This document shows, piece by piece, positions 17,639 to 27,537 of a stretch of DNA of 64,000 bases. The stretch covers positions 186,001-250,000 of the forward strand of contig NZ_BSNM01000015.1 of assembly GCF_030159995.1 (NCBI RefSeq), given 5' to 3'. How positions within the stretch are numbered: the stretch's first letter is position 1; each line of letters starts with the position of its first letter. This DNA is from Litoribrevibacter albus. GTDB lineage: Bacteria > Pseudomonadota > Gammaproteobacteria > Pseudomonadales > Litoribrevibacteraceae. The position numbers and the translations under genes were made by a program. The notes below the pieces were generated by a model, which did not search any database, was not told the origin of the DNA, and saw only the letters and a list, made by a program, of their open reading frames with translations.

Positions 17639-18658
17639 TTACTTTTTATTAGAGGGGCTACCTATAAACCATGAGGGATGAGCGGCTTTGGATTGAAATG
17701 TCCAGGCTATAAACCGGCTGATTTTATTCCCTTGGGCCATTTTTACTTCTTTGAAATAACCAACTTTATACTTCTTCAAGGTTCGATGAATGGCGGGTAA
17801 GTGTTCTTTCTTGGCAACCAGGGTAGTGAACCATAGACATTGGTTTTGAAATTGAACACTCTCTCTGATCATTTGCTTAATAAAGCCAACTTCACCACCT
17901 TCACACCATAGCTCATTGTGTTGACCACCGAAGTTCAAACGCTGTGATCCTTGTTTTGTTTTCTGTCGTGATGAGCCTTTGTTGAGGTTTCGTAATTTTC
18001 GATCAGAACCTTCAGAAGCTTCTTGCGCGGACGAATGAAAGGGAGGGTTACACAGCGTAAAGTGATATCGATCTCCCTCAGAAATGATGCCATCAAAAAT
18101 ATGTGACTTATTGGTTTGCTGTATAAGCCGGATTGATTTTCCAAGCCGGTTTGCTTTCAGAATGGATTCGGCCGAAGCTAATGATGTCTTTTCGATGTCA
18201 CTGGCGGTCATCTTCCAGCCATAACTTTTGAGGGCCAACAGTGGGTAGATCAGGTTCGCCCCTGTGCCAATGTCCAAACCTTGTACCTGCTTTCCTTTTG
18301 GAATGCTCCCTGAATTTGATGTCGCTAAAAGATCTGCCAAATGATGAATGTAATCGGCACGTCCAGGGATTGGTGGACAGAGGAAACCTTTGGGTATATC
18401 CCAAAACTCAATCTGATAATGATGTTTCAACAGCGCAGCATTCAGTAACTTCACTGCTTTATCGTCAGAAAAATCGATGGTCTTATCACCACGAGGGTTG
18501 AGTGTAATGAAGCTTTTCAACTCAGGTGTAGCGAGGCATAAAGCGTCCAGATCGTATCGTCCAGAATGTGGATTTCTGGGGTGAAGGGAAGGGGGCTTTG
18601 ATGCTGGACGACTGTTTGAAGACACAAGATGCTTCCGTAATAAGAAAATCGCAATCAT
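17639..18658 (-). CDS. rlmF: 23S rRNA m6A1618 methyltransferase
   Basis: A 339-residue RlmF homologue that methylates adenine 1618 of 23S rRNA using S-adenosylmethionine. Signature blocks are L-H-P-R-N-P-H-S-G-R-Y-D-L, F-L-C-P-P-I-P-G-R-A-D-Y-I-H-H-L, the SAM site G-L-D-I-G-T-G-A-N-L-I-Y, and the adenine-methylase motif N-P-P-F-H-S-S. The N-terminus before L-H-P-R-N is about 17 residues longer than in E. coli. A GTG at 18625, preceded by GGAAGC, could be the real start instead of the ATG at 18658. It is monocistronic and sits between unrelated genes. Confidence 0.92.
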   Translation of the reverse strand: MIAIFLLRKHLVSSNSRPASKPPSLHPRNPHSGRYDLDALCLATPELKSFITLNPRGDKTIDFSDDKAVKLLNAALLKHHYQIEFWDIPKGFLCPPIPGRADYIHHLADLLATSNSGSIPKGKQVQGLDIGTGANLIYPLLALKSYGWKMTASDIEKTSLASAESILKANRLGKSIRLIQQTNKSHIFDGIISEGDRYHFTLCNPPFHSSAQEASEGSDRKLRNLNKGSSRQKTKQGSQRLNFGGQHNELWCEGGEVGFIKQMIRESVQFQNQCLWFTTLVAKKEHLPAIHRTLKKYKVGYFKEVKMAQGNKISRFIAWTFQSKAAHPSWFIGSPSNKK

Positions 18659-18780
18659 AAAGGATCTTTGGCTAAGCGTAACTAGCTGCTATCTATATTT
18701 TAAGATGAACAGCCTTTGCATAGCGGGAGAGAGCTCCTATCCTGAGGGTATGATGTTCGGATGTAGCGGGAGACGTAGGT

Positions 18781-19557
18781 ATGTTCTTCCAACATTTTTC
18801 TTATTTGATTGCCTGGGTTGTACTGCAGTTTATGTCAACCTTAGCCTGTGCCCAGTTACTGTTCTTTTCTGAAAATTACCCACCCTATAATTTTGAAGAC
18901 AATCAAGAGATCAAAGGCATTGCCGTAGATCTGTTGAAAGAGATGCATCACCAGATGGGTTTGCCTGATCCTAAGATTCGGATTGAGCCTTGGGCAAGAT
19001 CCTATTACAACGCTCAGAACATTGAAAACGCGGTCGTGTTTTCAACCACCAGAACGGATGAGAGGGAGCAATTATTTAAATGGGTTGGCCCTATCATAGA
19101 CAATGAAATTGTGTTCTTAGCGCGTAAAGATCGAAATATTGTTGTGCCTGATCGCTACAGCTTACGGAATTTTAGAATTGCAGCCGTGCGTTTAGACATT
19201 GGTGAAGACGTAATTAATCGTTTCCAGATTCATCAACACCAAACAGAGATTGTGACCTTTCCTGAGCAGGCCGCGAGGATGCTAGCGTTTAATCGAGTCG
19301 ATCTCTGGGTGTATAGCCTGCCTCCGGCTCGGTACATTCAAAAGGTGTACGGGCTCAATGCAGAGGACTTTGAAGTGGTGTTTAGTTACGGAAGTGCCGG
19401 CTTTTTGTACTATGCCTTCAATCTAAACGTGAATGATGATGTGATCATCGAATATCAGCAAACACTAGATAGTCTTGTCTCCGATGTAGGATCTGAAGGG
19501 GAAACCAAATACCAGCAGATCCTGAAAAGATATGGGGCAGAGATTGAGGATTATTAA
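18781..19557 (+). CDS. Periplasmic solute-binding protein, SBP_bac_3 type, orphan
   Basis: A 258-residue protein with a signal peptide (hydrophobic to about residue 24, T-L-A-C-A-Q). The mature part begins with [12 protein letters not shown], a classic opening of type-3 amino-acid-binding proteins. R-I-E-P-W-A-R-S and F-S-T-T-R-T-D-E-R follow. This subgroup, without the usual C-terminal permease partner, is common in marine gammaproteobacteria as an orphan. GGGAGACG precedes the ATG. Its stop codon TAA interlocks with the stop of the convergent gloA gene in the tetramer TTAA. Confidence 0.78.
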   Translation: MFFQHFSYLIAWVVLQFMSTLACAQLLFFSENYPPYNFEDNQEIKGIAVDLLKEMHHQMGLPDPKIRIEPWARSYYNAQNIENAVVFSTTRTDEREQLFKWVGPIIDNEIVFLARKDRNIVVPDRYSLRNFRIAAVRLDIGEDVINRFQIHQHQTEIVTFPEQAARMLAFNRVDLWVYSLPPARYIQKVYGLNAEDFEVVFSYGSAGFLYYAFNLNVNDDVIIEYQQTLDSLVSDVGSEGETKYQQILKRYGAEIEDY

Positions 19558-19958
19558 CCGAGCCCTTGGCTTGTATCTTTCTTGTTAATAAGCTCGATGC
19601 TGTATCCATCAGGGTCTTTTACAAATGCAATGATGGTTGTTCCACCTTTTACCGGTCCAGGCTCTCGGGTTACTAATCCGCCTTTTTCTTTAATTGCATC
19701 GCAGGTCGCATAAATATCATCCGTTTCAAGTGCGATGTGGCCAAACGCCTCTCCGTGATCGTACTCTGTAACACCCCAGTTATAGGTCAGTTCAATCACG
19801 GCTCCTTCTTTCTCATCACCGTAACCAACGAACGCTAACGTGTACTTGTATTGTTCATTCTCGGAACGACGAATTAGATTCATACCCAGAACATCCGTGT
19901 AGAACTCAATGGAGCGATCTAGATCGCCAACGCGCAGCATGGTGTGAAGGATTCGCAT
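19554..19958 (-). CDS. gloA: Lactoylglutathione lyase (glyoxalase I)
   Basis: A 134-residue enzyme that isomerises the hemithioacetal of glutathione and methylglyoxal to lactoylglutathione, the first step of methylglyoxal detoxification. The four metal ligands of the E. coli nickel enzyme are all at the same numbers: H5, E56, H74 and E122. Other family blocks are [15 protein letters not shown] and [10 protein letters not shown]. The length matches the family. GAGAG precedes the ATG. It is monocistronic; its 3' end overlaps the stop codon of the convergent binding-protein gene. Confidence 0.95.
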   Translation of the reverse strand: MRILHTMLRVGDLDRSIEFYTDVLGMNLIRRSENEQYKYTLAFVGYGDEKEGAVIELTYNWGVTEYDHGEAFGHIALETDDIYATCDAIKEKGGLVTREPGPVKGGTTIIAFVKDPDGYSIELINKKDTSQGLG

Positions 19959-20038
19959 TTTAACTCTCGATATGAATGGATTTCTGAATGATTATAGGAG
20001 AATTAGTATAGGGATCGGTGATTAATTTCAGTGGTGAA

Positions 20039-20674
20039 CTAATCACTCGTCTTTTCTTTAAACTCACACAAGTCTTCAATGATGCAAGCGGTACACTTTG
20101 GTTTACGTGCGGTGCATACATAGCGACCGTGAAGGATCAGCCAGTGGTGAGCATCCATTAGGAACTCTTTCGGCACTAGACGAAGCAGTTTGTCTTCCAC
20201 TTCCCGAACATTCTTACCCGGCGCAATTTTTGTACGGTTGGATACTCGATCGATGTGGGTATCGACAGCCATGGCAATCTGACGGAAAGCGGTATTTAGA
20301 ACGACGTTGGCAGTCTTTCGGCCCACGCCGGGTAATTCTTCCAGTGCTTCGCGAGTTTGAGGAACTTCGCTGTTGTGCTTCTCTATGAGAATCTTGCACA
20401 TAGCGATGGCGTTCTTGGCTTTTGAGTTATACAGACCGATGGTCTTGATGTATTCACTCAGCCCTTCAACACCCAGTTCATAAACTGCTTCTGGCGTGTT
20501 AGCTACAGGGAACAGTTTACGGGTGGCTTTGTTAACGCTGACATCTGTGGCTTGAGCGGAAAGGGCAACGGCGAGTAAAAGCTCAAACGGAGTAGAGTAT
20601 TCCAGCTCCGTTTTGGGCTCAGGGTTTTGATCTCTCAGTCGGGTAAAGATTTCGGTACGTTTTTCTTTATTCAT
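20039..20674 (-). CDS. nth: Endonuclease III
   Basis: A 211-residue DNA glycosylase/AP lyase that removes oxidised pyrimidines. The helix-hairpin-helix is L-P-G-V-G-R-K-T-A-N-V, with catalytic lysine K120, and catalytic aspartate D138 lies in V-D-T-H-I-D-R-V. The [4Fe-4S] cysteines are C187, C194, C197 and C203. All numbers equal those of E. coli Nth. It lies 48 bases downstream of rnfE on the same strand, the usual gammaproteobacterial order, so it is probably read at least partly from the rnf operon. GAGAG lies 5 bases upstream of the ATG. Confidence 0.97.
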   Translation of the reverse strand: MNKEKRTEIFTRLRDQNPEPKTELEYSTPFELLLAVALSAQATDVSVNKATRKLFPVANTPEAVYELGVEGLSEYIKTIGLYNSKAKNAIAMCKILIEKHNSEVPQTREALEELPGVGRKTANVVLNTAFRQIAMAVDTHIDRVSNRTKIAPGKNVREVEDKLLRLVPKEFLMDAHHWLILHGRYVCTARKPKCTACIIEDLCEFKEKTSD

Positions 20675-20722
20675 CTACAACTCTCAAATATTAAGAACCT
20701 GAAATATCAAGAACCTGAATTA

Positions 20723-21430
20723 TCAAGAAATTGTACCGGTTACGCGTGCACGTTTAGAACCTGCTACAACGTGTTCTTTGTTGGCATCTTCACGTTCTTT
20801 AACCTTGGCATCAATGATGTTTTTGACCGCAATAATGATACCTAGCCCAATGAAAGCACCCGGTGGCAAAATGGCAAACAACATGCCTTTGTAGTCTTCG
20901 AATACAATGATTGTCCAGTTCTCTGCCAGGCTGCCAAACAGTAAGGTCATATTAGAGAATAGGGTTCCAAGACCGATAATTTCACGCATGGCACCGAGTA
21001 ACACTAAAACTGCGGTAAAGCCCAAGCCCATCATTAAACCGTCGATAACCGAAGGTAAAACAGGGTTCTTACAGGCAAATGCATCGGCGCGGCCCAGAAT
21101 AGAACAGTTGGTTACGATCAAAGGAATAAAGATCCCGAGAATCTGATACAGCTCGTAAGTGAACGCTTGCATTAACAGTTCAACAGAGGTGGTGAATGAC
21201 GCAATGATCATCACAAAGGCAGGAAGACGAACGGCTTCTGAGACATAGTTTCGAATCAGTGAAACCGATAAGTTTGAGCCAACAAGCACAAGAATGGTTG
21301 CAAGGCCCAAGCCTAATGCGTTAACGACCGAGCCGGTGACGGCCAGAAGTGGACAAAGACCCAATAACTGAACCGTAGCCGGATTGTTCTTCCAAAGGCC
21401 GTCGACGACAATTTTCTTCATATCTGTCAT
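20723..21430 (-). CDS. rnfE: Rnf electron transport complex subunit E
   Basis: A 235-residue inner-membrane protein with about six hydrophobic helices, one of the paired RnfA/RnfE subunits. Family marks are [35 protein letters not shown] and [10 protein letters not shown]. The conserved half-membrane cysteines (C26 and C108 approx.) fit the membrane iron-sulfur centre seen in Rnf structures. The hydrophilic end is rich in K, E and R. The start is 2 bases after rnfG and preceded by AGGGAGAG inside the end of rnfG. It is the last rnf gene before nth. Confidence 0.95.
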   Translation of the reverse strand: MTDMKKIVVDGLWKNNPATVQLLGLCPLLAVTGSVVNALGLGLATILVLVGSNLSVSLIRNYVSEAVRLPAFVMIIASFTTSVELLMQAFTYELYQILGIFIPLIVTNCSILGRADAFACKNPVLPSVIDGLMMGLGFTAVLVLLGAMREIIGLGTLFSNMTLLFGSLAENWTIIVFEDYKGMLFAILPPGAFIGLGIIIAVKNIIDAKVKEREDANKEHVVAGSKRARVTGTIS

Positions 21431-21432
21431 GC

Positions 21433-22149
21433 TTACTCTCCCTTGGAGTGTTGGTTGGCGCTATCGAGGTCAGGATTGTAAGTCAGCTCAAACACTTGGT
21501 TTGGCTCAGAACCTTCGATGCTTTGATGAGTCTCTAGCGTTATAAGTGTGTGCTTATTTTGTTTGAACGCTCTTAAGGCTTTATGCACGGCTTTTACAAT
21601 AGCGCGAGGTGTAATGGTTGCCCCAGTAAACTGATCAAAGTGGCCGCCGTCTTTTTTTACTTTCCAGCGATCTTCCATCGGATTATTCAGCGATACACCG
21701 TTAAATGATAACACCCAATTCGATTTCTTGAGTTCGATTTGATCACCCAGTCCCGGTGTTTCCTGGTGCTGAAGAACACGAATGCCTGCCAGTTCGCCGG
21801 ATGCTTTAATTCCGACCACTAAACTGATAGGGCCGGTATAACCTTCCAGTGCTTTGACGGGAAAGAAAAAGGCGATTGGATTCCCGTTTTTCTTAGCTAC
21901 AAAGGCTTCTTCAGGTTGAGTAAGTCCTAACTCTTTGCCTGAAATCCAAAGTGCGTCGTTCAATAAATCATTGTCGTGCTGGTCACGCGGTAACATTTCA
22001 TGAAGTGCTTTAACGCGTGCTTGCTGGATATTGTGACTGATGGTTTCTTTGGTCGTTACTTGAATAACGGCAATCAAACCGGCAGTAACCGCCGCGAATA
22101 TAGCAAGACCGATGGCGTTTTTACGAATGGCTGTTAGCAACGAATCCAT
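21433..22149 (-). CDS. rnfG: Rnf electron transport complex subunit G (flavoprotein)
   Basis: A 238-residue protein with one N-terminal membrane helix (residues 11-30) and a periplasmic FMN-binding domain. The flavin attachment motif is F-T-G-A-T-I-T-P-R; the second threonine would carry FMN through a phosphoester bond. [10 protein letters not shown] is the other conserved block. It passes electrons through the outer side of the Rnf complex. It begins 3 bases after rnfD and ends 2 bases before rnfE, so translation is coupled. The C-terminal extension of about 25 residues (after A-F-K-Q-N-K-H) is longer than in many homologues. Confidence 0.95.
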   Translation of the reverse strand: MDSLLTAIRKNAIGLAIFAAVTAGLIAVIQVTTKETISHNIQQARVKALHEMLPRDQHDNDLLNDALWISGKELGLTQPEEAFVAKKNGNPIAFFFPVKALEGYTGPISLVVGIKASGELAGIRVLQHQETPGLGDQIELKKSNWVLSFNGVSLNNPMEDRWKVKKDGGHFDQFTGATITPRAIVKAVHKALRAFKQNKHTLITLETHQSIEGSEPNQVFELTYNPDLDSANQHSKGE

Positions 22150-22152
22150 GGA

Positions 22153-23199
22153 TTAATCCTTCTTCTTCGGCAGGCCAGAACGCGCTTTGCGATGCCCATA
22201 GGTTCGTGGTTGTGTGTATTGATCCAGGAACGGCGATGCAAAATTCATCAATAACACGGCAAATGCCACGGCATCAGGGTAGTTACCAAAGGCACGAATT
22301 AGATACACCAAAACACCCACACCAATACCGAAGATCAAGCGGCCTTTGGTACTGGTCGCACTGGTTACTGGATCGGTAACAATGAAGAAGGCACCTAACA
22401 TGGTTGCACCGGTTAACAGGTGGAAGCTAGCAGGTGCATAGCTGTCAGGATCAACAATCTGGAAAATCGTCGCAATGACTGCCATACCGGCCAACATTCC
22501 CACAGGCGCATGCCAGGTATAGATTTTACGAGCCAGTAAGTAAATGCCTCCTAACAGGAAGGCCACTGAAATCACTTGATAAGCTTCAAAGGTATCTGGT
22601 CGTAGAGCTGCTTTCGATGCGAACAGCTCATTTAGAGTCTGACCTGCGCTGTGCTTCATCGCATCTAATGGCGTGGCACTGGTAAGACCATCGTGAGCTA
22701 CAGATAGACCAAAGATATGACTAAAGGTATCGGAGAAGCTCAATACAAAGCTGTGATTTGGAAATGACCATTGGGTCATGTCTACAGGGAAAGACACCAA
22801 GAGCAGGGCATAGGCAACCATCGCCGGGTTGAACGGGTTGTAGCCCATGCCACCATACATGTGTTTCGCTACGATGATGGCGAAAGCCACACCCACTGTT
22901 GTTAACCACCAAGGAGCAAATGCGGGAAGAGCCAGGGCCAGCAATAAAGCGGTGACAATGGCTGATCCATCTTTTAGGTAGAAACCAACAGGACGCTTAC
23001 GAAGTTTAAGAACCAACGACTCGGAAAGAAGCGCAACGGAAACCGCAAGTACGATATTAATCAGTGTTCCCCAGCCGAAGAACCAAGTCATCGCAAGGAT
23101 GGCCGGGAAGGTCGCAATGATTACCTGGGTCATCACCCATCCAACGCTACGCACGTTGGACTTGTTCATATGAGGGGATGTAATGCTCAAAAATGACAT
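22153..23199 (-). CDS. rnfD: Rnf electron transport complex subunit D
   Basis: A 348-residue membrane subunit related to NqrB, with about nine to ten hydrophobic helices. It binds FMN covalently; the expected site is the threonine in L-T-S-A-T-P-L-D-A-M-K, a variant of the usual S/T-G-A-T in which glycine is replaced by serine. Other conserved blocks are Y-N-P-F-N-P-A-M-V-A-Y and F-F-I-V-T-D-P-V-T-S-A-T. It lies between rnfC (6 bases) and rnfG (3 bases). RnfD is thought to be the main ion-translocating subunit together with RnfA and RnfE. Confidence 0.95.
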   Translation of the reverse strand: MSFLSITSPHMNKSNVRSVGWVMTQVIIATFPAILAMTWFFGWGTLINIVLAVSVALLSESLVLKLRKRPVGFYLKDGSAIVTALLLALALPAFAPWWLTTVGVAFAIIVAKHMYGGMGYNPFNPAMVAYALLLVSFPVDMTQWSFPNHSFVLSFSDTFSHIFGLSVAHDGLTSATPLDAMKHSAGQTLNELFASKAALRPDTFEAYQVISVAFLLGGIYLLARKIYTWHAPVGMLAGMAVIATIFQIVDPDSYAPASFHLLTGATMLGAFFIVTDPVTSATSTKGRLIFGIGVGVLVYLIRAFGNYPDAVAFAVLLMNFASPFLDQYTQPRTYGHRKARSGLPKKKD

Positions 23200-23205
23200 G
23201 GGTAA

Positions 23206-24510
23206 TTATCCTTTCAGGGCGTCCATTGCAGCCGTTTTAGCTTCATTGGCCTGGTCGTATTTTGCTTTAGCTTCAGCTACTTGTGTTTCTAGCGCCGAGG
23301 TCTCATCACCGGCTTCTTGTGCAGCGGTCAGTTCTCTTTCCAGCTTGCGCCATGCGGCTTTGGTTTGAGAGGCGGCCACTTTCAGCTCTTTTGCTTTCTG
23401 AGCCGGATCGATATCGTCTGCATTTACGACTTCTTCCGGTGACTTATTGTCAGATGCTGTCTGAATGTTTGGCTCTGATGCTTGGCTTAGCTCTGGTGTT
23501 TTGGTCGCCGGCGCTTCCTTCTGAAGCTTTACTTTTTCCTGAAGTACTAACTTCTTGGCATTCAGCTTTTCGTAGCTTTGAACGGCTTCGGCCAAAGTGT
23601 CTTCCAATGCCTTGATCTCTTCAGCAGCTTGACCGGCTTCTTTCGCTTCATCAACGGCTTTCTGCGCTTGTTTAGCAGCAGCTCGAGCTTGAGATGCCTG
23701 TACTTTCATCTCTTTGTATTTCTGGTCGAGCGTCTTGGTTGCAGGCGCCTCTGAGGTTGTTTCAGTTACTTGAGTAGGTTGAGACGGCTGTGTAGCAACG
23801 CCATTCTTTGCGTCGTCTAGCGCTTTCTTAGCCGTTTCGTAAGCCGTTTGTAATTTAGCTACGTCGGCTTCCTGTGCTGTGATTTCTTCATCGGAAAGTT
23901 CACCGGCTTCTTTGGCTGTATCCAAGGCGCGTTGTGCTTTCAAATACGCTGCGCGAGCTTGTGACGAAGCGACTTTTAATGCTTTAACATCAACGGTTGG
24001 TTGTGCTTCTGAAATGTTTTCAGACGTCGATGTTGAAGGGGTATCTCCAGGTCTTTCAGAATTTCCTGATTTAGCGTCGTCCAGTGCTTTCTTGGCGTCT
24101 TCATAAGCGGTGAGTAATTTCGCTACTTCCGCTTCTTGTGCTTTAGTCTCGTCGTCAGAGAGTTCGCCGGCTTCTTTCGCGGACTCTAGGGCACGTTGTG
24201 CTTTTAAATGTGCAGCTCGTGCTTGCGAGGAAGCGACCTTCAGTGCTTTTAGATCAGGGCCTGGCGCAGAGGAGGTTGCAGGTGCTGTTGGACTTGTTCC
24301 GCCACTTCGAGCCGCATCCATTTTCGCTTTGGATTCTTCATAGGCGGTTTTCAGTTTAGCAATTTCTGTCTCTTGCTCACTGATCTGCTCAGGTGTTAAT
24401 TCACCGGCTTCTTTAGCTGCATCCAGAGTACGTTGAGCTTTTAAGTAAGCCGCGCGTGCTTGAGAAGACTCTACTTTCAATGCTTTTAGATCAACGCTTG
24501 GTGCTGACGC
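23206..24510 (-). repeat. Five-unit repeat inside rnfC
   Basis: Repeat starts recur at about 24500, 24260, 24000, 23720 and 23395 (reading leftward). Units 1-3 are close copies at protein and DNA level (D-L-K-A-L-K-V then S-S-Q-A-R-A-A, spacing near 240-260 bases); units 4 and 5 are diverged. Each unit is followed by a proline/serine/threonine-rich linker. The copies could recombine and change length. Confidence 0.9.
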
Positions 24511-26100
24511 ATCGGCGCCTTTCTTGGTTTTAGCTCGGGCGACTGCGGCTGCAATCGCAGCTTTTTTATCGTCGTCAGCATTTTCTGAAGCTGTCGTTTC
24601 TGTTTGAGCCGTTGTTTGTTCTTTTTCAGCTTTTGCCTTAGCCGCTGCATCTGCGCGGGCTTTACGGCGCGCTTCTTTTTCAGCCTCTTCTTTGGCAAGG
24701 CGTTCTTGGCGTGCTTCAAAACGAAGTTTTGCACGATCCGACTTGATGTGTGCTTGCTCTTCCGCACGAATCCCGCCTTTGGCAAAGCGGAAATACTGCA
24801 CCAATGGAATATGACTTGGGCAGACAAATGAACAGGCGCCGCATTCAATGCAGTCAAATAAGTTAAAGTGTTTTGCTTTATCGAACTCTTTAGCGCGCGA
24901 GAACCAATACAACTGTTGTGGCAGCAGCTCAGCAGGGCAGGCTTCTGCACACATTCCACAACGGATGCAGTCCTGAGCTTGGGCCGGATTTGGGAACTCG
25001 GCTTCAGTAGCTGCAAGAATGCAGTTAGTGGTTTTGATAACTGGTAGGTCGGTAGACTGAAGCGAGAAGCCCATCATCGGGCCACCCATGATTAAACGGT
25101 GTAAATCATCTTCATCCAACGCGCATTGGTAAAGCAAATCTGAAAGTGGAGTACCAATTAAGGTTTCAAAGTTGCCTCGATCCGCCACAGCATTACCTGT
25201 GACTGTAGTGATACGGCTGATTAACGGCTCACCGTGTAGAACGGCCTTACTAACGGCCGCAACGGTCCCGACGTTTTGACAAACAATGCCAAGATCAGCA
25301 GGAATACCACCGTGAGGAACTTCTTTTCCTGTCAAAATTTGAATTAGCTGCTTCTCACCACCCGATGGGTATTTTGTCGGAATCGCAGCAACTATGACTT
25401 CAAATGGCAGCGTGTTCGGATGAGATTCAATAGAGGCTTTCAACGCTTCTACGGCATCCATTTTGTTATCTTCAACGCCAATAATGCAACGGCGAGGCTT
25501 CAGTATATGTCCAAGGATGCCAATGCCTACAATAATTTGATCGGCACGTTCACGCATCAACAAATGGTCTGCCGTGATGTAAGGCTCACATTCAGCGCCA
25601 TTGATAATCAGGGTGTGAATATGATCGTCATCTTTAGAGGTAAGTTTTACTGACGTTGGGAAGCCTGCACCACCCATACCGGTAATACCATGATTACGGA
25701 TATGGTTTAGCAATACTTTAGGATCGGTATGACGATAATCTTCAATGATTTCTCGTTCGCACCAGGTTTCTTCACCGTCAGTTTCGAGAATCAGAGTCTC
25801 GGCAGTTAAACCAGACGGGTGTGGAATGGCACGATTCTCAATGGCGATAACCGTACCTGATGTCGGTGCATGCAAAGAGGCACTGATGAAACCATTCGCT
25901 TCAGCAATACGCTGACCTTTTAATACCTTATCACCGACCTTTACTGATAGCTCCGACGGACTGCCAATATGTTGCTGCAAAGGAAGATACAGCTTTTTAG
26001 GTAGCACTGCCTGACGAATAGGTTTTTGAGAGGACTGTTCTTTGTTCTCAGCCGGATGAATGCCGCCGTGAATGTCCCAGAGTTTTATTGCTTGACTCAT
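23206..26100 (-). CDS. rnfC: Rnf electron transport complex subunit C, with long repeat tail
   Basis: A 964-residue protein, much longer than the roughly 440-residue core. The core has an N-terminal RnfC barrel (H-P-A-E-N-K), a flavin/NADH-binding domain (G-M-G-G-A-G-F-P-T-S-V-K, then A-E-C-E-P-Y-I), an SLBB-like region and two [4Fe-4S] motifs near 377-430 (C-I-R-C-G-M-C-A-E-A-C-P and C-I-E-C-G-A-C-S-F-V-C-P). It is the NADH-oxidising entry point of Rnf. After residue 470 comes a K/A/E/R-rich helical segment and then five repeats of about 60-80 residues with the theme L-K-V-x-S-S-Q-A-R-A-A-Y-L-K-A-Q-R. A similar Ala/Lys-rich tail is known in E. coli RsxC. The first base is shared with the stop codon of rnfB. 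Confidence 0.96.
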   Translation of the reverse strand: MSQAIKLWDIHGGIHPAENKEQSSQKPIRQAVLPKKLYLPLQQHIGSPSELSVKVGDKVLKGQRIAEANGFISASLHAPTSGTVIAIENRAIPHPSGLTAETLILETDGEETWCEREIIEDYRHTDPKVLLNHIRNHGITGMGGAGFPTSVKLTSKDDDHIHTLIINGAECEPYITADHLLMRERADQIIVGIGILGHILKPRRCIIGVEDNKMDAVEALKASIESHPNTLPFEVIVAAIPTKYPSGGEKQLIQILTGKEVPHGGIPADLGIVCQNVGTVAAVSKAVLHGEPLISRITTVTGNAVADRGNFETLIGTPLSDLLYQCALDEDDLHRLIMGGPMMGFSLQSTDLPVIKTTNCILAATEAEFPNPAQAQDCIRCGMCAEACPAELLPQQLYWFSRAKEFDKAKHFNLFDCIECGACSFVCPSHIPLVQYFRFAKGGIRAEEQAHIKSDRAKLRFEARQERLAKEEAEKEARRKARADAAAKAKAEKEQTTAQTETTASENADDDKKAAIAAAVARAKTKKGADASAPSVDLKALKVESSQARAAYLKAQRTLDAAKEAGELTPEQISEQETEIAKLKTAYEESKAKMDAARSGGTSPTAPATSSAPGPDLKALKVASSQARAAHLKAQRALESAKEAGELSDDETKAQEAEVAKLLTAYEDAKKALDDAKSGNSERPGDTPSTSTSENISEAQPTVDVKALKVASSQARAAYLKAQRALDTAKEAGELSDEEITAQEADVAKLQTAYETAKKALDDAKNGVATQPSQPTQVTETTSEAPATKTLDQKYKEMKVQASQARAAAKQAQKAVDEAKEAGQAAEEIKALEDTLAEAVQSYEKLNAKKLVLQEKVKLQKEAPATKTPELSQASEPNIQTASDNKSPEEVVNADDIDPAQKAKELKVAASQTKAAWRKLERELTAAQEAGDETSALETQVAEAKAKYDQANEAKTAAMDALKG

Positions 26101-26705
26101 TAGGCAGCAGCTCCTCGACCTTTATCAGTGATGATGAGATTATCGTTTTGTGCCGACACTGCGTTTGCAGTGGAAACCGGCTGTTCCCAACTCCAGGTTT
26201 GAAGCGTAGGCGCAACCGGCACCATATCAATACAATCAACCGGGCAAGGTTCAACACAAAGATCACACCCAGTACATTCACTGGCGATGACAGTATGCAT
26301 TTGTTTGGCTGCACCCAGAATCGCGTCAACCGGACATGCCTGAATGCACTTTGTGCATCCGATGCATTCGTCTTCTCGGATAACCGCAACTTTAGTTACG
26401 GATTCTTCACCGTGCTCGGCATCCAGTGGCTCAGGTTCTACGCCTAATAAATCGGCCAAGGCGTTAATGGTGCTTTCGCCACCAGGAGGGCATTTATTAA
26501 TCTTTTCACCATTGGCAATGGCTTCAGCGTAAGGCTTACAGCCAGGGTAACTGCACTGACCGCATTGTGTTTGGGGGAGTAGAGCATCAATCTGATCGAC
26601 GATCGGGTTACCTTCCACTTTATATCGAATGGAGGCAAACCCCAGGATGGCTCCGAAAAGTAGTGAAAGGCCAACCAGTGCAAGGATAGCGGTTAATAAC
26701 GTCAT
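26100..26705 (-). CDS. rnfB: Rnf electron transport complex subunit B (ferredoxin-like)
   Basis: A 201-residue subunit with an N-terminal membrane helix, a [4Fe-4S] motif of the C-x2-C-x4-C-x16-C type (C-G-Q-C-S-Y-P-G-C ... K-C-P-P-G-G), and two ferredoxin motifs ([12 protein letters not shown] and [12 protein letters not shown]). RnfB exchanges electrons with soluble ferredoxin. Its stop codon TAA overlaps the ATG of rnfC by one base, and it starts 9 bases after rnfA. The C-terminus is short compared with homologues that carry further ferredoxin domains. Confidence 0.96.
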   Translation of the reverse strand: MTLLTAILALVGLSLLFGAILGFASIRYKVEGNPIVDQIDALLPQTQCGQCSYPGCKPYAEAIANGEKINKCPPGGESTINALADLLGVEPEPLDAEHGEESVTKVAVIREDECIGCTKCIQACPVDAILGAAKQMHTVIASECTGCDLCVEPCPVDCIDMVPVAPTLQTWSWEQPVSTANAVSAQNDNLIITDKGRGAAA

Positions 26706-26714
26706 ATCGCCTCC

Positions 26715-27296
26715 TTACAGCGTAACCAAACCAGTAAAGCCCATGAAGGCTAACGACATTAAGCCGGCTGTAATCATACCAATCGCGGCACCCTGGAATG
26801 GTACTGGTACATCGGATACCGTAATACGTTCACGCATGGCGGCAAACAGTACCAAGACCAATGAGAAGCCAACAGCGGCACCGAACCCGTAAAAGACGGA
26901 TTCAATGAAATCGTTTTCTTTTTTGATGTTCAGAAGAGCCACACCCAATACCGCACAGTTGGTGGTAATCAGTGGCAGGAACACACCTAACACCTTATAT
27001 AAAACCGGGCTGGCTTTACGGATGAACATTTCGGTGAATTGAACCACAACCGCGATGACCAGAATGAACGAAATCGTTTTCAGGTAGGTGATGTTAAGTG
27101 GCTCAAGAATGAATTCGTAGGTGAGGTAACTACAAACGGACGATAACGTAAGTACGAAGGTGGTTGCCAGCGACATACCCATGGCGGTTTCGAGTTTATT
27201 TGATACCCCCATAAAAGGGCATAAACCTAGAAACTGAACCAGAACGAAGTTGTTCACCAGAATGGTACTGACCAGAATCAGTAGATAATCAACCAT
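26715..27296 (-). CDS. rnfA: Rnf electron transport complex subunit A
   Basis: A 193-residue integral membrane protein with six hydrophobic helices, the partner of RnfE. Family blocks are [18 protein letters not shown] and [12 protein letters not shown], with the two conserved cysteines that hold a membrane iron-sulfur centre. Length equals the E. coli RsxA protein. It is the first gene of rnfABCDGE-nth, so the operon promoter must lie in 27297-27537. I see no convincing -35/-10 pair there. Confidence 0.96.
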   Translation of the reverse strand: MVDYLLILVSTILVNNFVLVQFLGLCPFMGVSNKLETAMGMSLATTFVLTLSSVCSYLTYEFILEPLNITYLKTISFILVIAVVVQFTEMFIRKASPVLYKVLGVFLPLITTNCAVLGVALLNIKKENDFIESVFYGFGAAVGFSLVLVLFAAMRERITVSDVPVPFQGAAIGMITAGLMSLAFMGFTGLVTL

Positions 27297-27537
27297 CAGC
27301 TATATCACTTTATCCGCTTAATCAAAAATGCCAAAGAGCTAGTGCTTATAGCCGTTTTATGACAGAGGCACGCAGATCTCAGTCAACAAAACGTAAATAA
27401 TCAGAAGAAAGTTATAATAATTCTAGAATCTCAGGCGCGCGTATTATCTGGCAGCGAGCATTTCCAATCAAGGTGTAATGGCTTTGTCATTAAGAGAATT
27501 GTCTATAACTCTTATCGGTTTAATGGATAATATCTTG

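Noticed and set aside
19554-19557. Interlocking stop codons of two convergent genes
   Set aside because: TTAA serving both stops is compact packing, common by chance, and not evidence of a system.
24486-25016. 176-codon minus-strand reading frame inside rnfC
   Set aside because: It is the out-of-frame shadow of the Lys/Ala-rich rnfC tail; it has no ribosome site or domain and rnfC itself is certain.
27297-27537. Remnant of a ParE toxin behind the ParD-like gene
   Set aside because: No reading frame or ParE-like residues could be seen in any frame, so a decayed toxin cannot be claimed.
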